A stretch of 64,000 nt of DNA from Spinacia oleracea (Eukaryota; Streptophyta; Magnoliopsida; Caryophyllales; Amaranthaceae): contig NC_079491.1 in NCBI RefSeq assembly GCF_020520425.1, positions 47,854,027 to 47,918,026 of the forward strand. The letters are read 5' to 3'. Positions within the stretch are counted from its first letter, which is position 1; every line of letters starts with the position of its first letter. Made by a program: the position numbers and the translations under genes. Positions 20,633 to 31,039 of the stretch are shown here, one piece after another. The notes under the pieces are model-generated. The model was not told where the DNA came from, did no database searches, and was given only the letters and a program-made list of their open reading frames with translations.

Positions 20633-22226
20633 TCAGCGACAAATAAGCCACGGGTTGCTCACTTTCCTCATGATACCCCTTGAGCCAATGAGGACATAGT
20701 CTGATTTAGCTTGAGGGGGTGTTTCACTCACTTGTACATATTAGGTATGTTTTTCCTTTTATTTTTGCATTTACTTATTTTTGTGTGTTTATGTTGGTGT
20801 GTTTAATGTTTTCTAGAGTAGTTTATTGCTTTGGAAAAAAAAATACAAAAATATGTTCCGATGAATACCCGATGAATACAATATCATGCTTCCCTGTGCC
20901 CCTTGAACGAAAATTGTTTTGATTCTTGGTATTTGATGATGGGCAATGTAGATGTGTTAGCCATGATTTGATATTCGATTGCTTTGATGCCTTAACATGA
21001 GTCAACTCCGACTAACTATTTGTGGACTTGGTGCTTGACTAGTTGATTTGGTTAGGATGTGTGATAGCTTCCTGGTGTGTCATTGATTTTGAGTATTGTT
21101 TTGCAACTATTAGTAGTGTTTTATGACTCATATACATGCACATTGTGGAGGACGAAGGCATTTTTCTATTTAGGTAGCCTTCAGATGAAATTAGATACAT
21201 TTGTCCCCTCCTTTTCTACCCATGTTGTTGCTTGTGCCCTTTTATTCGGTGACTAGCCATATTACAAGCCCATGAAAAACCCCATTGGTTACTAGTCCCA
21301 AGCCTAGCTTAGGGGAGCTAATAGTAGTGAGGTGAGGTAGTTGTAGTGTGCTACATTTTGAGCACAAAGTGGGTATTGAAAATGGAGTTCGTCTTATCAT
21401 GTTTGTTGTTGAAAATAAGTTGAAAATGAAAAGAGATGAAAGAACAAAACAAATGTGAAGGTTGCTAAAAAAGATAGAAAAAAAAGAGAGATTGAAAAAG
21501 AAAAGAAAGAGAAAAATCTATTACTCTCATAAAAAGTTCAAAGTGTTGTTTCAATCAAGTTCTGCAAATTCATATCCTTATTAGTGATTGGTTACAATTG
21601 TGAAAAAAGGCAAGAAAGTATGGTGTTGGCTATTTGTTGTTTTGTCATGTGTTGAGTGGGAGATTATGGTCATTATGTTGATTGATCACGGTTGTTTTTA
21701 GGATTTATGCTCCCCAAAGCCAAGGCTTTAAAGCTCACATTATACCCAAATTTACCGCACCCTTACCTAAGCCTAACATTACAAGCTTTGAAGACCTTCC
21801 GACCTTTGTGCATAGAGTCGTACTTATGTGAAAATAGTTGTTTATCAATACAAGTTATGACATGACACATTTCAAGTCGACTACTAGGTTGAGTGTATGT
21901 TTTTCTAGACACACGAGTGTTGTGAGTTTGGGAGGGAATTGTTCACTTATATGTTGGGAGGAGAGCGAACGGGTACATCTTTTACCCGCCACATAAATGA
22001 GTGATGAGTGTGTGAGCACTAGTCTTGAATTCCATTGTACACTTGTGGTTCTCTTTGCGTGACGATTGTTAGGGAGGATTTGTGGTTGGGTGGATTTGAT
22101 TGGTTGACATTGATGCATGCTCGTTAGATTTTGCCTTGAATTATGTTTTTCATTTTGAAATATGGTGGGGGTGAAGTTGGTCTTGTATTCATCGATGATT
22201 TTCTTGCTTAGGGACAAGCAAGGATC
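20633..22226 (+). other. 3' noncoding region of element B
   Basis: No gene is supported. Two polypurine-like motifs (TTAGCTTGAGGGGGT at 20706-20720 and CTAGCTTAGGGGAG near 21304) precede the true polypurine tract. An A-rich stretch (21410-21540) matches the character of 13640-15200 in element A. Confidence 0.6.
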
Positions 22227-22241
22227 TAGCTTGGGGGAGTT
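22227..22241 (+). promoter_or_regulatory. Polypurine tract of element B
   Basis: TAGCTTGGGGGAGTT lies immediately before the 3' LTR start TGATATG. Confidence 0.85.
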
Positions 22242-23341
22242 TGATATGTGTGTTTTATATAGAGTTTTTACCCCCGTCCCTTAGTACTTTTTGATCTCAA
22301 ATGAGCTCTTCGGAGCGATTTTTAGTACTAATGTGCTCCTTGTAGTGTGTTTGTAGTTTCAGGTTCATCATTGTAGAAATTAGCATATTTTTGTGCATTT
22401 CCTACTCATTTGAATCAATACAAGATATTATGTACTTTCGAGAGCACAAACATTAAGTTTGAAGAGTTTTGAAGCAAAGCGAATAACGAAGGAAGTACAA
22501 AAATGACTATAGTCCACTATTTTAAGCATAACTCAAGTTCTACAACTTCAAATGATGTAATTTCAATTGGGTTGGATTCTAAACTTCAATAGCTTTCCAA
22601 CAAGTGGTCACTCGCCTAATTCCGACGAATAACGAAGGAGATATGACGTTTTGAAGATAGAGGATCGTGCAGTTTTAACACGCGCCCGATCGGGCCGACT
22701 ATCGAGCACATCCGCGGGTTTTTATTTCGCCAACCTCCAGCGTATTTCGCGAGTTTTTATTTCCGATTTTGGGCTCTATTTTGGGCAAGCTATAAATACT
22801 AGCCCCTTATATTTTTAGTGACATCTTTTATCTAGTTTTCTAATTACTTAGTCTATTTTAGTTCTCTCTATTTTCTCCAAACACTTAGTTTTAATTTTAA
22901 TCAAAGATTCAAGCTTTATTATTCCATTGTCCTTTAATTCGGTATTATTTCTTGCTCTAATTTAATTCATTGCTTTAATCATGTTTTCCATTATGTTACT
23001 TGCGTTGTTATTTATTATCATGAGTGAGTAGTTTAATTTCTAGGGTTTAGGGGATCCATGAATGCATGATTGGGATTATATGTGGACTTGATTATTGATT
23101 GATTGATTATAATTTCTATAGCTTATTCTTATTGCTCGTCAATTCTGTTCGGCCGGACTATTTTGATTTGAGTTTGATTAACCTTAGATTATGCGCCGAG
23201 AGGTATAAATCTGATGTTTTTGGTCTGTGGCTATTAGATAGGAATTATTTCTAGTACGTAGCGAGAGCCCGCTAGTTGTTCTATCCTAAGGAATTCATAA
23301 GATTCGAGAGATGCATGTTTTCCTAGTTATGATTGTTAATT

Positions 23342-23344
23342 GAT
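23342..23344. repeat. Target duplication of CACTA-1 (GAT), left copy
   Basis: GAT precedes CACTAGTAG and recurs at 28002-28004. The uninterrupted 5' LTR has one copy ('aattgattgttattg'). Confidence 0.95.
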
Positions 23345-23371
23345 CACTAGTAGAAAAAACCCCTGTTGCAG

Positions 23372-23575
23372 CCCCCTTGTTGCAGCGTACATGTATTAAT
23401 ACGCTTCAACAACCAGTAGGTCAACGCGGGTCAAACCCTGTAAAGGGTTATTGCAGCGTACAAAATAAATTGACCGCTACAAAAGAGTTTTTTGCAGCGT
23501 ACAGAGTAAAAGCCCCCTGCAATAACCCTTATATTTTGCAGCGTACAGGTAAAAGCCCCCTGCAATAACATGTAA
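23372..23575. repeat. 5' subterminal repeats of CACTA-1
   Basis: 'ttgcagcgtac' recurs at about 20-60 bp spacing, some copies as degenerate forms. The first 120 bp match the 5' end of CACTA-2 (39904 downward). Such repeats are the transposase-binding sites in En/Spm. Confidence 0.8.
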
Positions 23576-23979
23576 AATTTTTTTCGCATCAAAGTTAATT
23601 AAAACATTTCGTCATAAAACCTCTGGACCAAATTCGAGCACTCAACTCCCTCTTCTTCCCTCAGCTTTCCCTGCGTGAAGCCATTTCATCGTCCGTCGCC
23701 GGTGGTACTTACAGAGTGAAGATGAACCTCTCACTTCCTCCCACTCTCTCTCCTCCCTAAAACCCCTCTTAAACCCCCAATTTCCATTTTCCACAACCCT
23801 AACTCCATAACCCTAATTTCCACCCCTTCTCTCAATTCCCCCCAAATCCTACGCTTGTGATGTATTCCCGCCGCCTGTAGATCTTGTTTTGCCGCCGGAA
23901 TGTAGATCTTGTTTTGCCGCCGGAATCGGTTATGAAAGAAACGAGTACTTCACCGCCGCCTGTAGATCCTGTTTTGCCG
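23576..23979 (+). other. Promoter/5'UTR-like stretch before the captured FHA exons
   Basis: Pyrimidine-rich text with many CCCTAA-like and 'ctctctcctccc' runs resembles a plant gene 5' UTR. A 'cctgtagatc(t/c)tgttttgccgcc' unit is repeated three times at 23875-23983. It may have been captured with the gene fragment. Confidence 0.4.
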
Positions 23980-24849
23980 CCGGAATGTGAGATTTATGCG
24001 GTGGCGGAGAGGATGTGGATTCCGTTAAGCCCGAGGAAGTGGCTGCAGCTGCCACCGCTGCTCCTACTGCCCCAGTTTCCTCACCGCCGATCCCTGATGG
24101 TATGTTTTCTTCTTGCTTAGTGTTTCTTTTTGGTTGTTGGAGAAATTGAACTTCAAGAATTTGAATTTATTATTTTGATAAAAGGGAATTCGCCGGTTGT
24201 GGTGGAACAAACGAGGAGTTTGTTTTCGCCAATGAGAATTTACCAGAAACAAAGCATGGGTTTAGAGACATCGACAACTCCTTGGCTTAGGCTCTTGTCA
24301 CAGTATGCACAGGTGAATTTTAATCTATTCTATGAAATTTTGATATTGGTTCTTGGTTTATTCCCGGAAATCGAAATTAAGAATGATTATTATTGCAATG
24401 CAGAATCAAACTTTACCTATATCAGTGCCCGTTTTCTCAGTTAGTTCAAACAGACAATGTAATCTCATTTTGAGAGATCAAACGGCGAGTGGGATCCTTT
24501 GCCGGATAAAAAATACTAAGGTATTTATTATTATTAGCAAGTATGGGTTTATTTGATTAAATTTAGATGATATTCGCATTCCGTGCTACCCTGGCATTGA
24601 TGCTGCGAAACCACCAGCAAAGTGTCTTCTTTTGTGTTTTGGAAATGAAGTCTCTCTGATGTATTTGCAGTATGAATAATCATTGTTTGCTGTTATTATC
24701 AGCGTGAAGGCTGCATGATTGATGTTCTTGAAAGCACAGGAAGCAAGGGATCTGTGTTTGTAAATGGGATGAGTGTGAAGAAGAACACCAGCCGTCTTTT
24801 GCATTCTGGGGATGAAGTAGTTTTCGGAGTGGCAGGAAGTCATGCTTAT
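23980..24849 (+). pseudogene. Captured exons of an FHA-domain AAA-ATPase-like gene
   Basis: Four exons with GT-AG introns are visible: an Ala/Pro-rich exon ending 24099 ('VKPEEVAAAATAAPTAPVSS'), 24185-24312 ('PWLRLLSQYAQ'), 24404-24520 ('VFSVSSNRQCNLILRDQTAS') and 24703-24849 ('DVLESTGSKGSVFVNG', 'HSGDEVVFGVAGSHAY'). Phases fit (1-2, 0, 0), and the joined frame has no stop in this span. The pattern 'NRQCNLILRD...VNG...GDEVVFG' is that of an FHA domain, and 'PWLRLLSQYAQ' before it matches the N-terminal region of plant AAA-type ATPases with FHA domains as I know them. Only the FHA part is present; the ATPase is absent. Confidence 0.72.
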
Positions 24850-25207
24850 GTATCCTTTATTTGATTTATTTCTTCTATTGTGTTTGTAGATTTATTGAAT
24901 TGCATTTTAGGCAGTAAAAGGCGTGTCTTGAATTCCTGATTTATGCAGTCTTCATATTCTTGCTTGTCGTTTGAGTTTTGTTTGAGAGAAGAGGACTCTC
25001 AGCAGCCCGGAGCATGAACATAGAAATCAGAAGTGACTATGATCTTCTAGGAAGGAGCATGAACATAGAAACCAGTCAAGTTATAGTCCTCATTTCAAAG
25101 TTCAATCAACTTATGATGACTTTAGGGAGTAGAGTTAGGATGGCAGAAATATTAACCTGTGATTATTCAGTTATTAGAGGCTGATTATTCTGTTATACTT
25201 GGTGCAG
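24850..25207 (+). other. Intron-like spacer between captured fragments
   Basis: No coding segment is recognised. A 'aggagcatgaacatagaa' unit occurs twice near 25010-25070. The spacer may include the join between two separately captured genes. Confidence 0.4.
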
Positions 25208-25665
25208 CATGGTGCTGACCCGAATCTTGGTTTACAAGGAGAAAAACCTTTGATTGTGGCTTTATCTTCTGGCAATATACAGATTATCAAATGCTTGCTT
25301 AAAGCTGGAGCTGATCCTAATACTACTAATTTTGTGAGTGAAAGATAACACTCACACGCTTTTAAGAGTTTTGGCCTTAAACTCATATTCTTATCTACCT
25401 TTCTCTGAGTGAATATGCGTGTGAGTATTCATCTGTTTCATCTACAATCTCCTCCTGTACGATATTCATCAGGGAACCCATTTTGGACTTATTACTGTGT
25501 CTTCTATTTCAGTATGATTATACACCTATTGAAATTGCGGTTGTTGAAGGTAATCTTGCAGTTGTAGACACCCTCTTTGATGTTTCTGCTCGTATTCCTC
25601 ATATTCCGACCTGGAGCATTCATGGAATTCACGAGTATCTCAACTCCGAGGAAGAAAAAACTCAG
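25208..25665 (+). pseudogene. Captured exons of an ankyrin-repeat protein gene
   Basis: Exon 25208-25333 (42 codons, AG before, GT after) reads 'HGADPNLGLQGEKPLIVALS' and 'IIKCLLKAGADPNT', a canonical ankyrin repeat. Exon 25513-25665 (51 codons) continues in phase 0 with 'YTPIEIAVVEGNLAVVDTLF' and a tail 'IPTWSIHGIHEYLNSEEEKT' like that after the last ankyrin repeat in plant ankyrin-TPR proteins. No TPR part is seen. The fragment has no stop in its two exons. Confidence 0.72.
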
Positions 25666-26790
25666 GTTATTTTCCTACACCTGTTAGCTATTACATGAGC
25701 TTAATGTACTGATATTTTTCTGTATGTTGTAACCATTTGTATGGGCATTGGATTTTGATGCAACTGGCCAAATATAATGGCTTACCTAAATAAATTCAGT
25801 CTTTAACATCAAACTTCCACATCTTTTTAGGATTACTGACTAAATCTCATGCCGTAGATGGTGTTAGATTTAACATACTCTAGTTTGCTACTTCAAGTAT
25901 AATTTCTGCTCCGTAGATTCTTTTTCTCGTTCCTCTAGTGAAACTACTGTAATCACTCACTTCATGTGGTCTACTTTGCATATACAGGAGGAGATTGTAG
26001 ATGAAACAGATGAATATATTGATGTTCATAAGAGGTATTTAGCCATTGACATTGACAAGTTCAGTTGCAATTGACCGATATGGTCACAAAAGAATTGGCA
26101 CTCACAATTTCACCGACTTCATGCAGAATACGTGTTGCTGCATATTACAGCTGCTACCTTAGTTGCACGTGTTCCATCAATCCGGAGGTTGACTAGCCAA
26201 AAAGCTCTTGTAAGTATATTGTTCCTCGTTTATTTCCCCAGTTCTTTCTTGTTAGTTTAGCTTCACGTTTATAATGTGAATCATCTTAGTAGCATAGTTT
26301 TTATAATACTGAAATGGTTCTGATACTCTACTGTCTGTCAAGGATATGCATTGTTTCAGAAACTCTAGGATTGTCATAATGGGTTTGAGTGTACATATTG
26401 TTGTTCGTGTAGCTAAAAACTTAACAACAGCAAAGCATTTATAATGAGAATGGCAAGATATTCCTTCAAAAAAAAAAAAAAAAGAGAGAATGGCAAGATA
26501 TAAAAACCAACAAGATTTTGATAAACGTACTAATAATTAGTAATTCATAGTACAACAGACAATTTGGGCTTAAAAGAGAGTATAAACTACTAAGGCTAAT
26601 ATGGGCTCACCAATACAAGATTTAATTGTTCAAAAACAAATACAAACTCACATTTTCTGATATGATTTAAGTACTTCGACATAACTAAATTAATAGGATA
26701 TACTTTTTCTAAATAACAACAAATAACTAACCCTTGACTCTAACAACTTGAACTACTATAACCATCAACACCACATATAAAATTCCACCA
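25666..26790 (+). other. Possible further captured fragment and AT-rich spacer
   Basis: 25988-26034 and 26127-26212 look like exons with splice signals ('EEIVDETDEYIDVHK'; alternative frame 'LLHITAATLVARVPSIRRL'), but I do not recognise a family and the frames do not join cleanly. The rest is AT-rich with nothing identifiable. Confidence 0.3.
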
Positions 26791-26794
26791 AAAA

Positions 26795-27135
26795 CTTTGT
26801 ATAGTTTGATTCTTATTACACGACTAATATGCATAGTTTTAAGTTTCTAAAACTCATTCGAACCTATTTATGCACATTTATGGCTCGTTGGGTCGTTATA
26901 GGTCATATATAGAGCTAAAATGACATTTTCGCTCCCAACTTTGAACTAAAGAACCTAAACACTCATTTTAATCCTATTACATGACTAATATGCATAGTAT
27001 TAAGTTTCTAAATCTCATTCGAACCTATTTATGCACATTTAAGGTTCGTTGGGTTGTTATAGGTCATATATAGAGCTAAAATGACATTTTCGCTCCCAAC
27101 TTTGAACTAAAGAACCTAAGGACTCATTTGATTCT
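26795..27135. repeat. Two copies of the ~160-bp CACTA internal repeat
   Basis: 'gactaatatgcatagt' recurs about 160 bp apart, with 'ctcgttgggt' and 'cgctcccaactttgaac' blocks. The unit is the same as the tandem array at 33070-34400 in CACTA-2. Confidence 0.85.
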
Positions 27136-27293
27136 TATTACATGACTAATGTTAATTGACTATTGTTATAGGAACTAATTGATTCGTATTCTAGACTATT
27201 AATACATTGTCATTAGTTGCTTGAATGTTAAAATGTGATATTTCATTTGCATTTAATCGATCTAATGCTCCATCAAATTTTTGTTTTTGTAAG

Positions 27294-27394
27294 GTCTATA
27301 CTCCGAGGACTGCGCCTTATGCTAGTGAGGAAATTGATGTGGTTCGTGAGAAATGGGCGAAGTTTTTTACCACCAAGTATTTATTATTGACCTG
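27294..27394 (+). pseudogene. Last exon of the CACTA second ORF (Ulp1-like C terminus)
   Basis: After an AG acceptor the exon reads 'VYTPRTAPYASEEIDVV' and ends 'KYLLLT' stop. It is nearly identical to 29859-29758 in CACTA-2, where it follows a Ulp1 Cys-box exon. In CACTA-1 the upstream exons are gone. Confidence 0.7.
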
Positions 27395-27654
27395 AGGGCG
27401 CTTGATCGTGTTGGTTTAGATGTTATAGAACAATCTTTTATGTTAAAATGTATGCGTACGTTGAAATTGGAACGTAAATATATTTAAATGTATCGGTATG
27501 TGCACTTTTGGTTTTGGGATATATACAAAACTCCAGTTGTTGTTTTTATATTTGTTATACAGGTTGCGTTATTCTATTATTGTTTTGACAGGTTTCTATA
27601 TTTGGTGCAAGGCACTCTAGGTATCCCTAAACAAAATTAGAATTTTCCCGCCAA

Positions 27655-27990
27655 AAGTGCTTTGTTGCAGCGTACATATATGTTGTACGCTGCAACAAGT
27701 GCCAAAAAATTGGCAAAAATTCAGACTTGTTGCAGCGTACAAATAAATGTACGCTGCAAAAAGTTGAGTCTTTTGCAGCGTACATATATATGTACGCTGC
27801 AACAAGTCCAAATTTTTGCCAATTTTTTGGCACTTGTTGCAGCGTACATACATATGTACGCTGCAAAAAACACCTTTTAGCAGCGAACATTGTACGCTGC
27901 AACAAGTTCAGACTTGTTGCAGGCCCCCCAGTTGCAGCATACGATGTACGCTGCAACAGGGGTCTAAAAGCCCGCTGCAATAAGGGTTTT
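27655..27990. repeat. 3' subterminal repeats of CACTA-1
   Basis: About ten 'TTGCAGCGTACA' or 'TGTACGCTGCAA' units occur, mostly paired as inverted repeats around short AT cores. They match 29110-29500 of CACTA-2 in inverse orientation. Confidence 0.88.
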
Positions 27991-28267
27991 TTCTACTAGT
28001 GGATTGTTATTGTCCGTTTTCCAATCCCGGTCTGTATTTATGGTGAACCGCTGCCCTAGATTCCCTTAATATTGTTAATTTTTGGCTTGATTATTTGCTT
28101 TAGTTTAATACACAAACCAATCCAATTCTTGTTACCAGTAGTCTAGATTTGTCTTTTGATTGTGGAAAGAACACTGTTTCCCCGTGGATACGATCCTGAC
28201 TTCCCTTTCTACCTAGCTAGTGATTTTAGGTTTATCTTTGATTAGATGATACGACTTTAGCCTGTCA

Positions 28268-29100
28268 CCCCCCAAGCTAAATACATGCATACCATCACAA
28301 TAGAAGATGGGGGTGAAGTGGAGTGAACCCTAAGAGGTACTTGGGCCTTTCCCTTTACCCTTTTGATCATGAATCCTCCAATATTCATCCCTTTCACGAC
28401 GATGAGTACGAGCTTGTTCGTTGGTGAAAGGGGTGAAATTGTAGGTGGGGTCCACATCGGGACCCGAAACATCGGTATACGGAGGCCAAGCAAATTCGGG
28501 CATAAGGGGGTAATTGCCTTGAGGAGGCTCTCCTCGAGGACCATCCCAACCTCCAACATATCCCGCGGGCCACTCGGTAAACCCCTCGGGCCAACCACTA
28601 GGCCGATCAACCGGCGAAGGTGTGGGAGACATCGGATCACCACGATAGTCACTCACACCCATTTTGGAGGAATCATAGGGCAGGTAAGAGGGGGGGTGAC
28701 ACCGGGTTGGGAAGGCCCCGTCCAATACGAGTAAGTGGGAGTACGATCATCATTCCAACAAGGGACGGGCCCTTGTTGGGGTGGATGATAAGGATAGTTG
28801 ACATAGGGTTCAAAGTCCCCTTTGTCAACGTGATAATCGTACACCCGCCTACCGTAGTAGGACGAGTCAAAATCGGGATGAGAATCCACCATGCAGATCT
28901 CTTGAGGAGCAAGAGAAGCCAAGGTACGAGCTTGGTCCTCTTGCCCTTGCAAGATGGCCGCAAGGGTGGATTGAAAACTAGTCAAATCAAAAGGAGGAGA
29001 AGAAGAGGACGTACCACCCTCATGAGGGGAAGGCTCCATGGCCGGTGTAGGAGGCCGAGGAGGAGGAGGCAAAGGACCACGAGCGGAAGGGTCGAGGTGG
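28268..29100 (-). pseudogene. C-terminal part of the extra ORF of element A (left of CACTA-2)
   Basis: The minus strand reads 'PPFDLTSFQSTLAAILQGQE', 'YYGRRVYDYHVDKGDFEPY', then a Pro/Gly/Trp-rich segment and 'DQKGKGKGPST'. It continues the ORF at 40922-39905, from which CACTA-2 separates it. The frames do not join exactly (a +1 shift at or near the junction), and the frame also changes near 28700. No known catalytic motif is seen. A coiled or basic structural protein is possible. Confidence 0.5.
29098..29100. repeat. Target duplication of CACTA-2 (TGG), left copy
   Basis: TGG precedes CACTAGTAG and recurs at 39905-39907 after CTACTAGTG. Confidence 0.9.
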
Positions 29101-29109
29101 CACTAGTAG

Positions 29110-29500
29110 AAAAAACCCTTATTGCAGCGGGCTTTTAGACCCCTGTTGCAGCGTACATCGTATGCTGCAACTGGGGGGCCTGCAACAAGTCTGAACTTGT
29201 TGCAGCGTACATGTTCGCTGCAAAAAGTGATTTGTTGCAGCGGGCTTTTAGATGTACGCTGCAACAAGTGCCAAAAAATTGGCAAAATTTTGGACTTGTT
29301 GCAGCGTACATATAAAAGCCCGCTGCAACAGACCCAACTTTTTGCAGCGTACATTTATTTGTACGCTGCAACAAGTCTGAATTACTCAATTTTTTGCAGC
29401 GTACATTTATTTGTACGCTGCAACAAGTCTGAATTTTTGCGAAATTTTTTTCCCTTGTTGCAGCGTACAACATATATGTACGCTGCAAAAAAGCACTTTT
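29110..29500. repeat. 3' subterminal repeats of CACTA-2
   Basis: About ten TTGCAGCGTACA/TGTACGCTGCAA units in direct and inverted order. Some carry the variant 'gcagcgggcttttag' or 'aaaagcccgctgca'. Confidence 0.88.
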
Positions 29501-29757
29501 GGCGGGAAAATTCTAATTTTGTTTAGGGATACCTAGAGTGCCTTGCACCAAATATAGAAACCTGTCAAAACAATAATAGAATAACGCAACCTGTATAACA
29601 AATATAAAAACAACAACTGGAGTTTTGTATATATCCCAAAACCAAAAGTGCACATACCGATACATTTAAATACATTTACGTTCCAATTTCAAAGTACGCA
29701 TACATTTTAACATAAAAGATTGTTCTATAACATCTAAACCAACACGATCAAGCGCCA

Positions 29758-30264
29758 TCAGGTCAATAATAAATACTTGGTGGTAAAAAACTTCGCCCAT
29801 TGCTCACGAACCACATCAATTTCCTCACTAGCATAAGGCGCAGTCCTCGGAGTATAGACCTTACAAAAACAAAAAATTGATGGAGCATATATTAGATCGA
29901 TTAAATGCAAATGAAATGTCACATTTTAACATTCAAGCAACTAATGACAATGTATTAATAGTCTAGAATACGAATCAATTAGTTACTTAATTACCTCATC
30001 TAGCCGGCCTTCATAGTCATGTTGTAACGTGACTATCTCTAACATGAACTTCATAACGTAATAGCCACACTCAGTTCCGCCGATTTGTTGAGCACACTGA
30101 TTAAGAAACATAATACTTTATCTTGCAAGGCCAATAATTAATAAAAACAAAGCAAAAAGCTAATTAAGAAACATGTTATACCTCTATATGAATGGGTTTA
30201 CACGACTTAAAACTCGTTTTATTCGGACAATGCCCACCATTGCACTTGTACACTTGGTATGCCC
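29758..30264 (-). CDS. Ulp1-like (C48) protease C-terminal exons of the CACTA-2 second ORF
   Basis: Three exons with GT-AG borders: 30264-30182 ('AYQVYKCNGGHCPNKTSFKS'), 30096-29995 ('CAQQIGGTECGYYVMKFML'), 29859-29758 ('VYTPRTAPYASEEI...KYLLLT' stop). 'Q-x-GG-T-E-CGYYVM' is the catalytic Cys/oxyanion Gln motif of Ulp1-type SUMO proteases, known as a common passenger domain of plant CACTA elements. The His and Asp boxes expected upstream are not recognised, so the domain may be truncated. Splicing is inferred from borders and phase. Confidence 0.6.
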
Positions 30265-30354
30265 TAGAAAATTAACGAAACATGGGTACTCATGAATATG
30301 ATTTTGGCTTAGGTTTCTTAAAGACTAATGTAATTTGTAAGCAAAAGAACTTAC

Positions 30355-30957
30355 AAACTCAAGATTCCCCATGCATAATCTGTTCGACGTGGATCTCTAG
30401 CAGAATCTTGTTTGTTTGATTTTTTGGCTTCTTTTCCTTCATAGTTATCCATCGGCGCACCAACTTGCTCTTGAAACAACTAAATCGTTTCGCCACACAA
30501 GAATGAAAATATTTCTCCCTCGAATGATTAGAATCATCAGTAATGTGGAACATAAGCTGTTAATAATTAAAAAAAGTTAGATTATAAAAATAGTATTTAA
30601 ATCAAATTAAATAATCCCTAAAATATACAAATCAAGTTAATATCCAATGCTTACCTTAGTCTCCTCCCAAAACCCCTTCTTGATTTGCTCATCTACCTTT
30701 GGATATAATGGGACGTTAATATTAATTCTAGTAGCACAACTCCCAACTTGCTTCCCGTATTCATGAGACCATTGTCCATCGGGGACATTATATACATTAT
30801 ACTCAAGGAACATAGGCTTAGCGACTTTAACACCTTTTGACGGACCACGGCCTTTAATGGTCTTTGTAATCGTACTAACATCTTGTGATTCGTCACGCGT
30901 TGTGGGAGTCTTGCCACCTTCTGATTCATGCCTAACAACAATTTGGTTTTCATTCAT
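30355..30957 (-). CDS. Upstream exons of the CACTA-2 second ORF (En/Spm-type plant transposon protein)
   Basis: Exon 30957-30655 ('MNENQIVVRHESEGGKTPTT', 'VPDGQWSHEYGKQVGS', 'GFWEETK') ends at a GT donor. Exon 30556-30355 ('LMFHITDDSNHSREKYFHSC', 'RFSCFKSKLVRRWI') follows an AG acceptor. The pattern 'GKQVGSCAT...FWEE...F..FKSKLVRRW' is that of the DNA-binding-type ORF found beside TNP2 in plant CACTA elements. The second exon runs to a stop (30359) unless a frame change is assumed, so integrity is doubtful. Confidence 0.55.
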
Positions 30958-31039
30958 CGTACCTATGTTGTTCCTGCATCAAGTAAAACATACAGAAGAG
31001 TGGTTACAAAATGTGCGCACAGCAGCAAATCAGTGCTCT

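Larger units (their letters stand above)
23345..28001 (+). mobile_element. CACTA-1: non-autonomous CACTA (En/Spm) transposon carrying host exons
   Basis: The terminal inverted repeats are CACTAGTAGAAAAAA and its complement, flanked by GAT duplications. Length 4657 bp. Both ends carry subterminal repeats built on TTGCAGCGTACA/TGTACGCTGCAA. Inside are exons resembling an FHA-AAA ATPase (about 23990-24849) and an ankyrin protein (25208-25665), a pair of 160-bp repeats (26800-27135) and only the last exon of the element's own second ORF (27294-27394). No transposase is encoded. Mobility would depend on an autonomous relative such as CACTA-2, whose ends match. Confidence 0.93.
15720..28267 (+). 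mobile_element. Element B: Athila-like gag-protease-only LTR retrotransposon, with CACTA-1 in its 3' LTR
   Basis: 5' LTR 15720-17177, tRNA-Asp primer site 17183-17200, single gag-protease ORF 17316-19964, palindrome array 20272-20632, noncoding 3' region, polypurine tract 22227-22241, 3' LTR 22242-28267 interrupted by CACTA-1. It is flanked by CCCCC target duplications (15715-15719 and 28268-28272). The LTRs differ by roughly 15-20 substitutions by eye plus one deletion, so the insertion is fairly recent. The internal region between LTRs is only about 5 kb and has no RT or integrase. Confidence 0.9.
22242..28267 (+). mobile_element. 3' LTR of element B, split by CACTA-1
   Basis: LTR sequence occupies 22242-23344 and resumes at 28005, ending CCTGTCA at 28267. 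Without the CACTA insertion it is about 92 bp shorter than the 5' LTR. Most of the loss is in the palindrome array, where one motif remains (22680-22735). Confidence 0.9.

Noticed and set aside
28363-29138. Plus-strand ORFs of 123 and 172 residues
   Set aside because: Antisense of the Pro/Gly-rich tail of the element A extra ORF.
27617-29526. Cys/Thr/Tyr-rich ORFs ('LLQRTYICTLQ' type) at CACTA ends
   Set aside because: They are translations of the TTGCAGCGTACA subterminal repeats and appear in both orientations.
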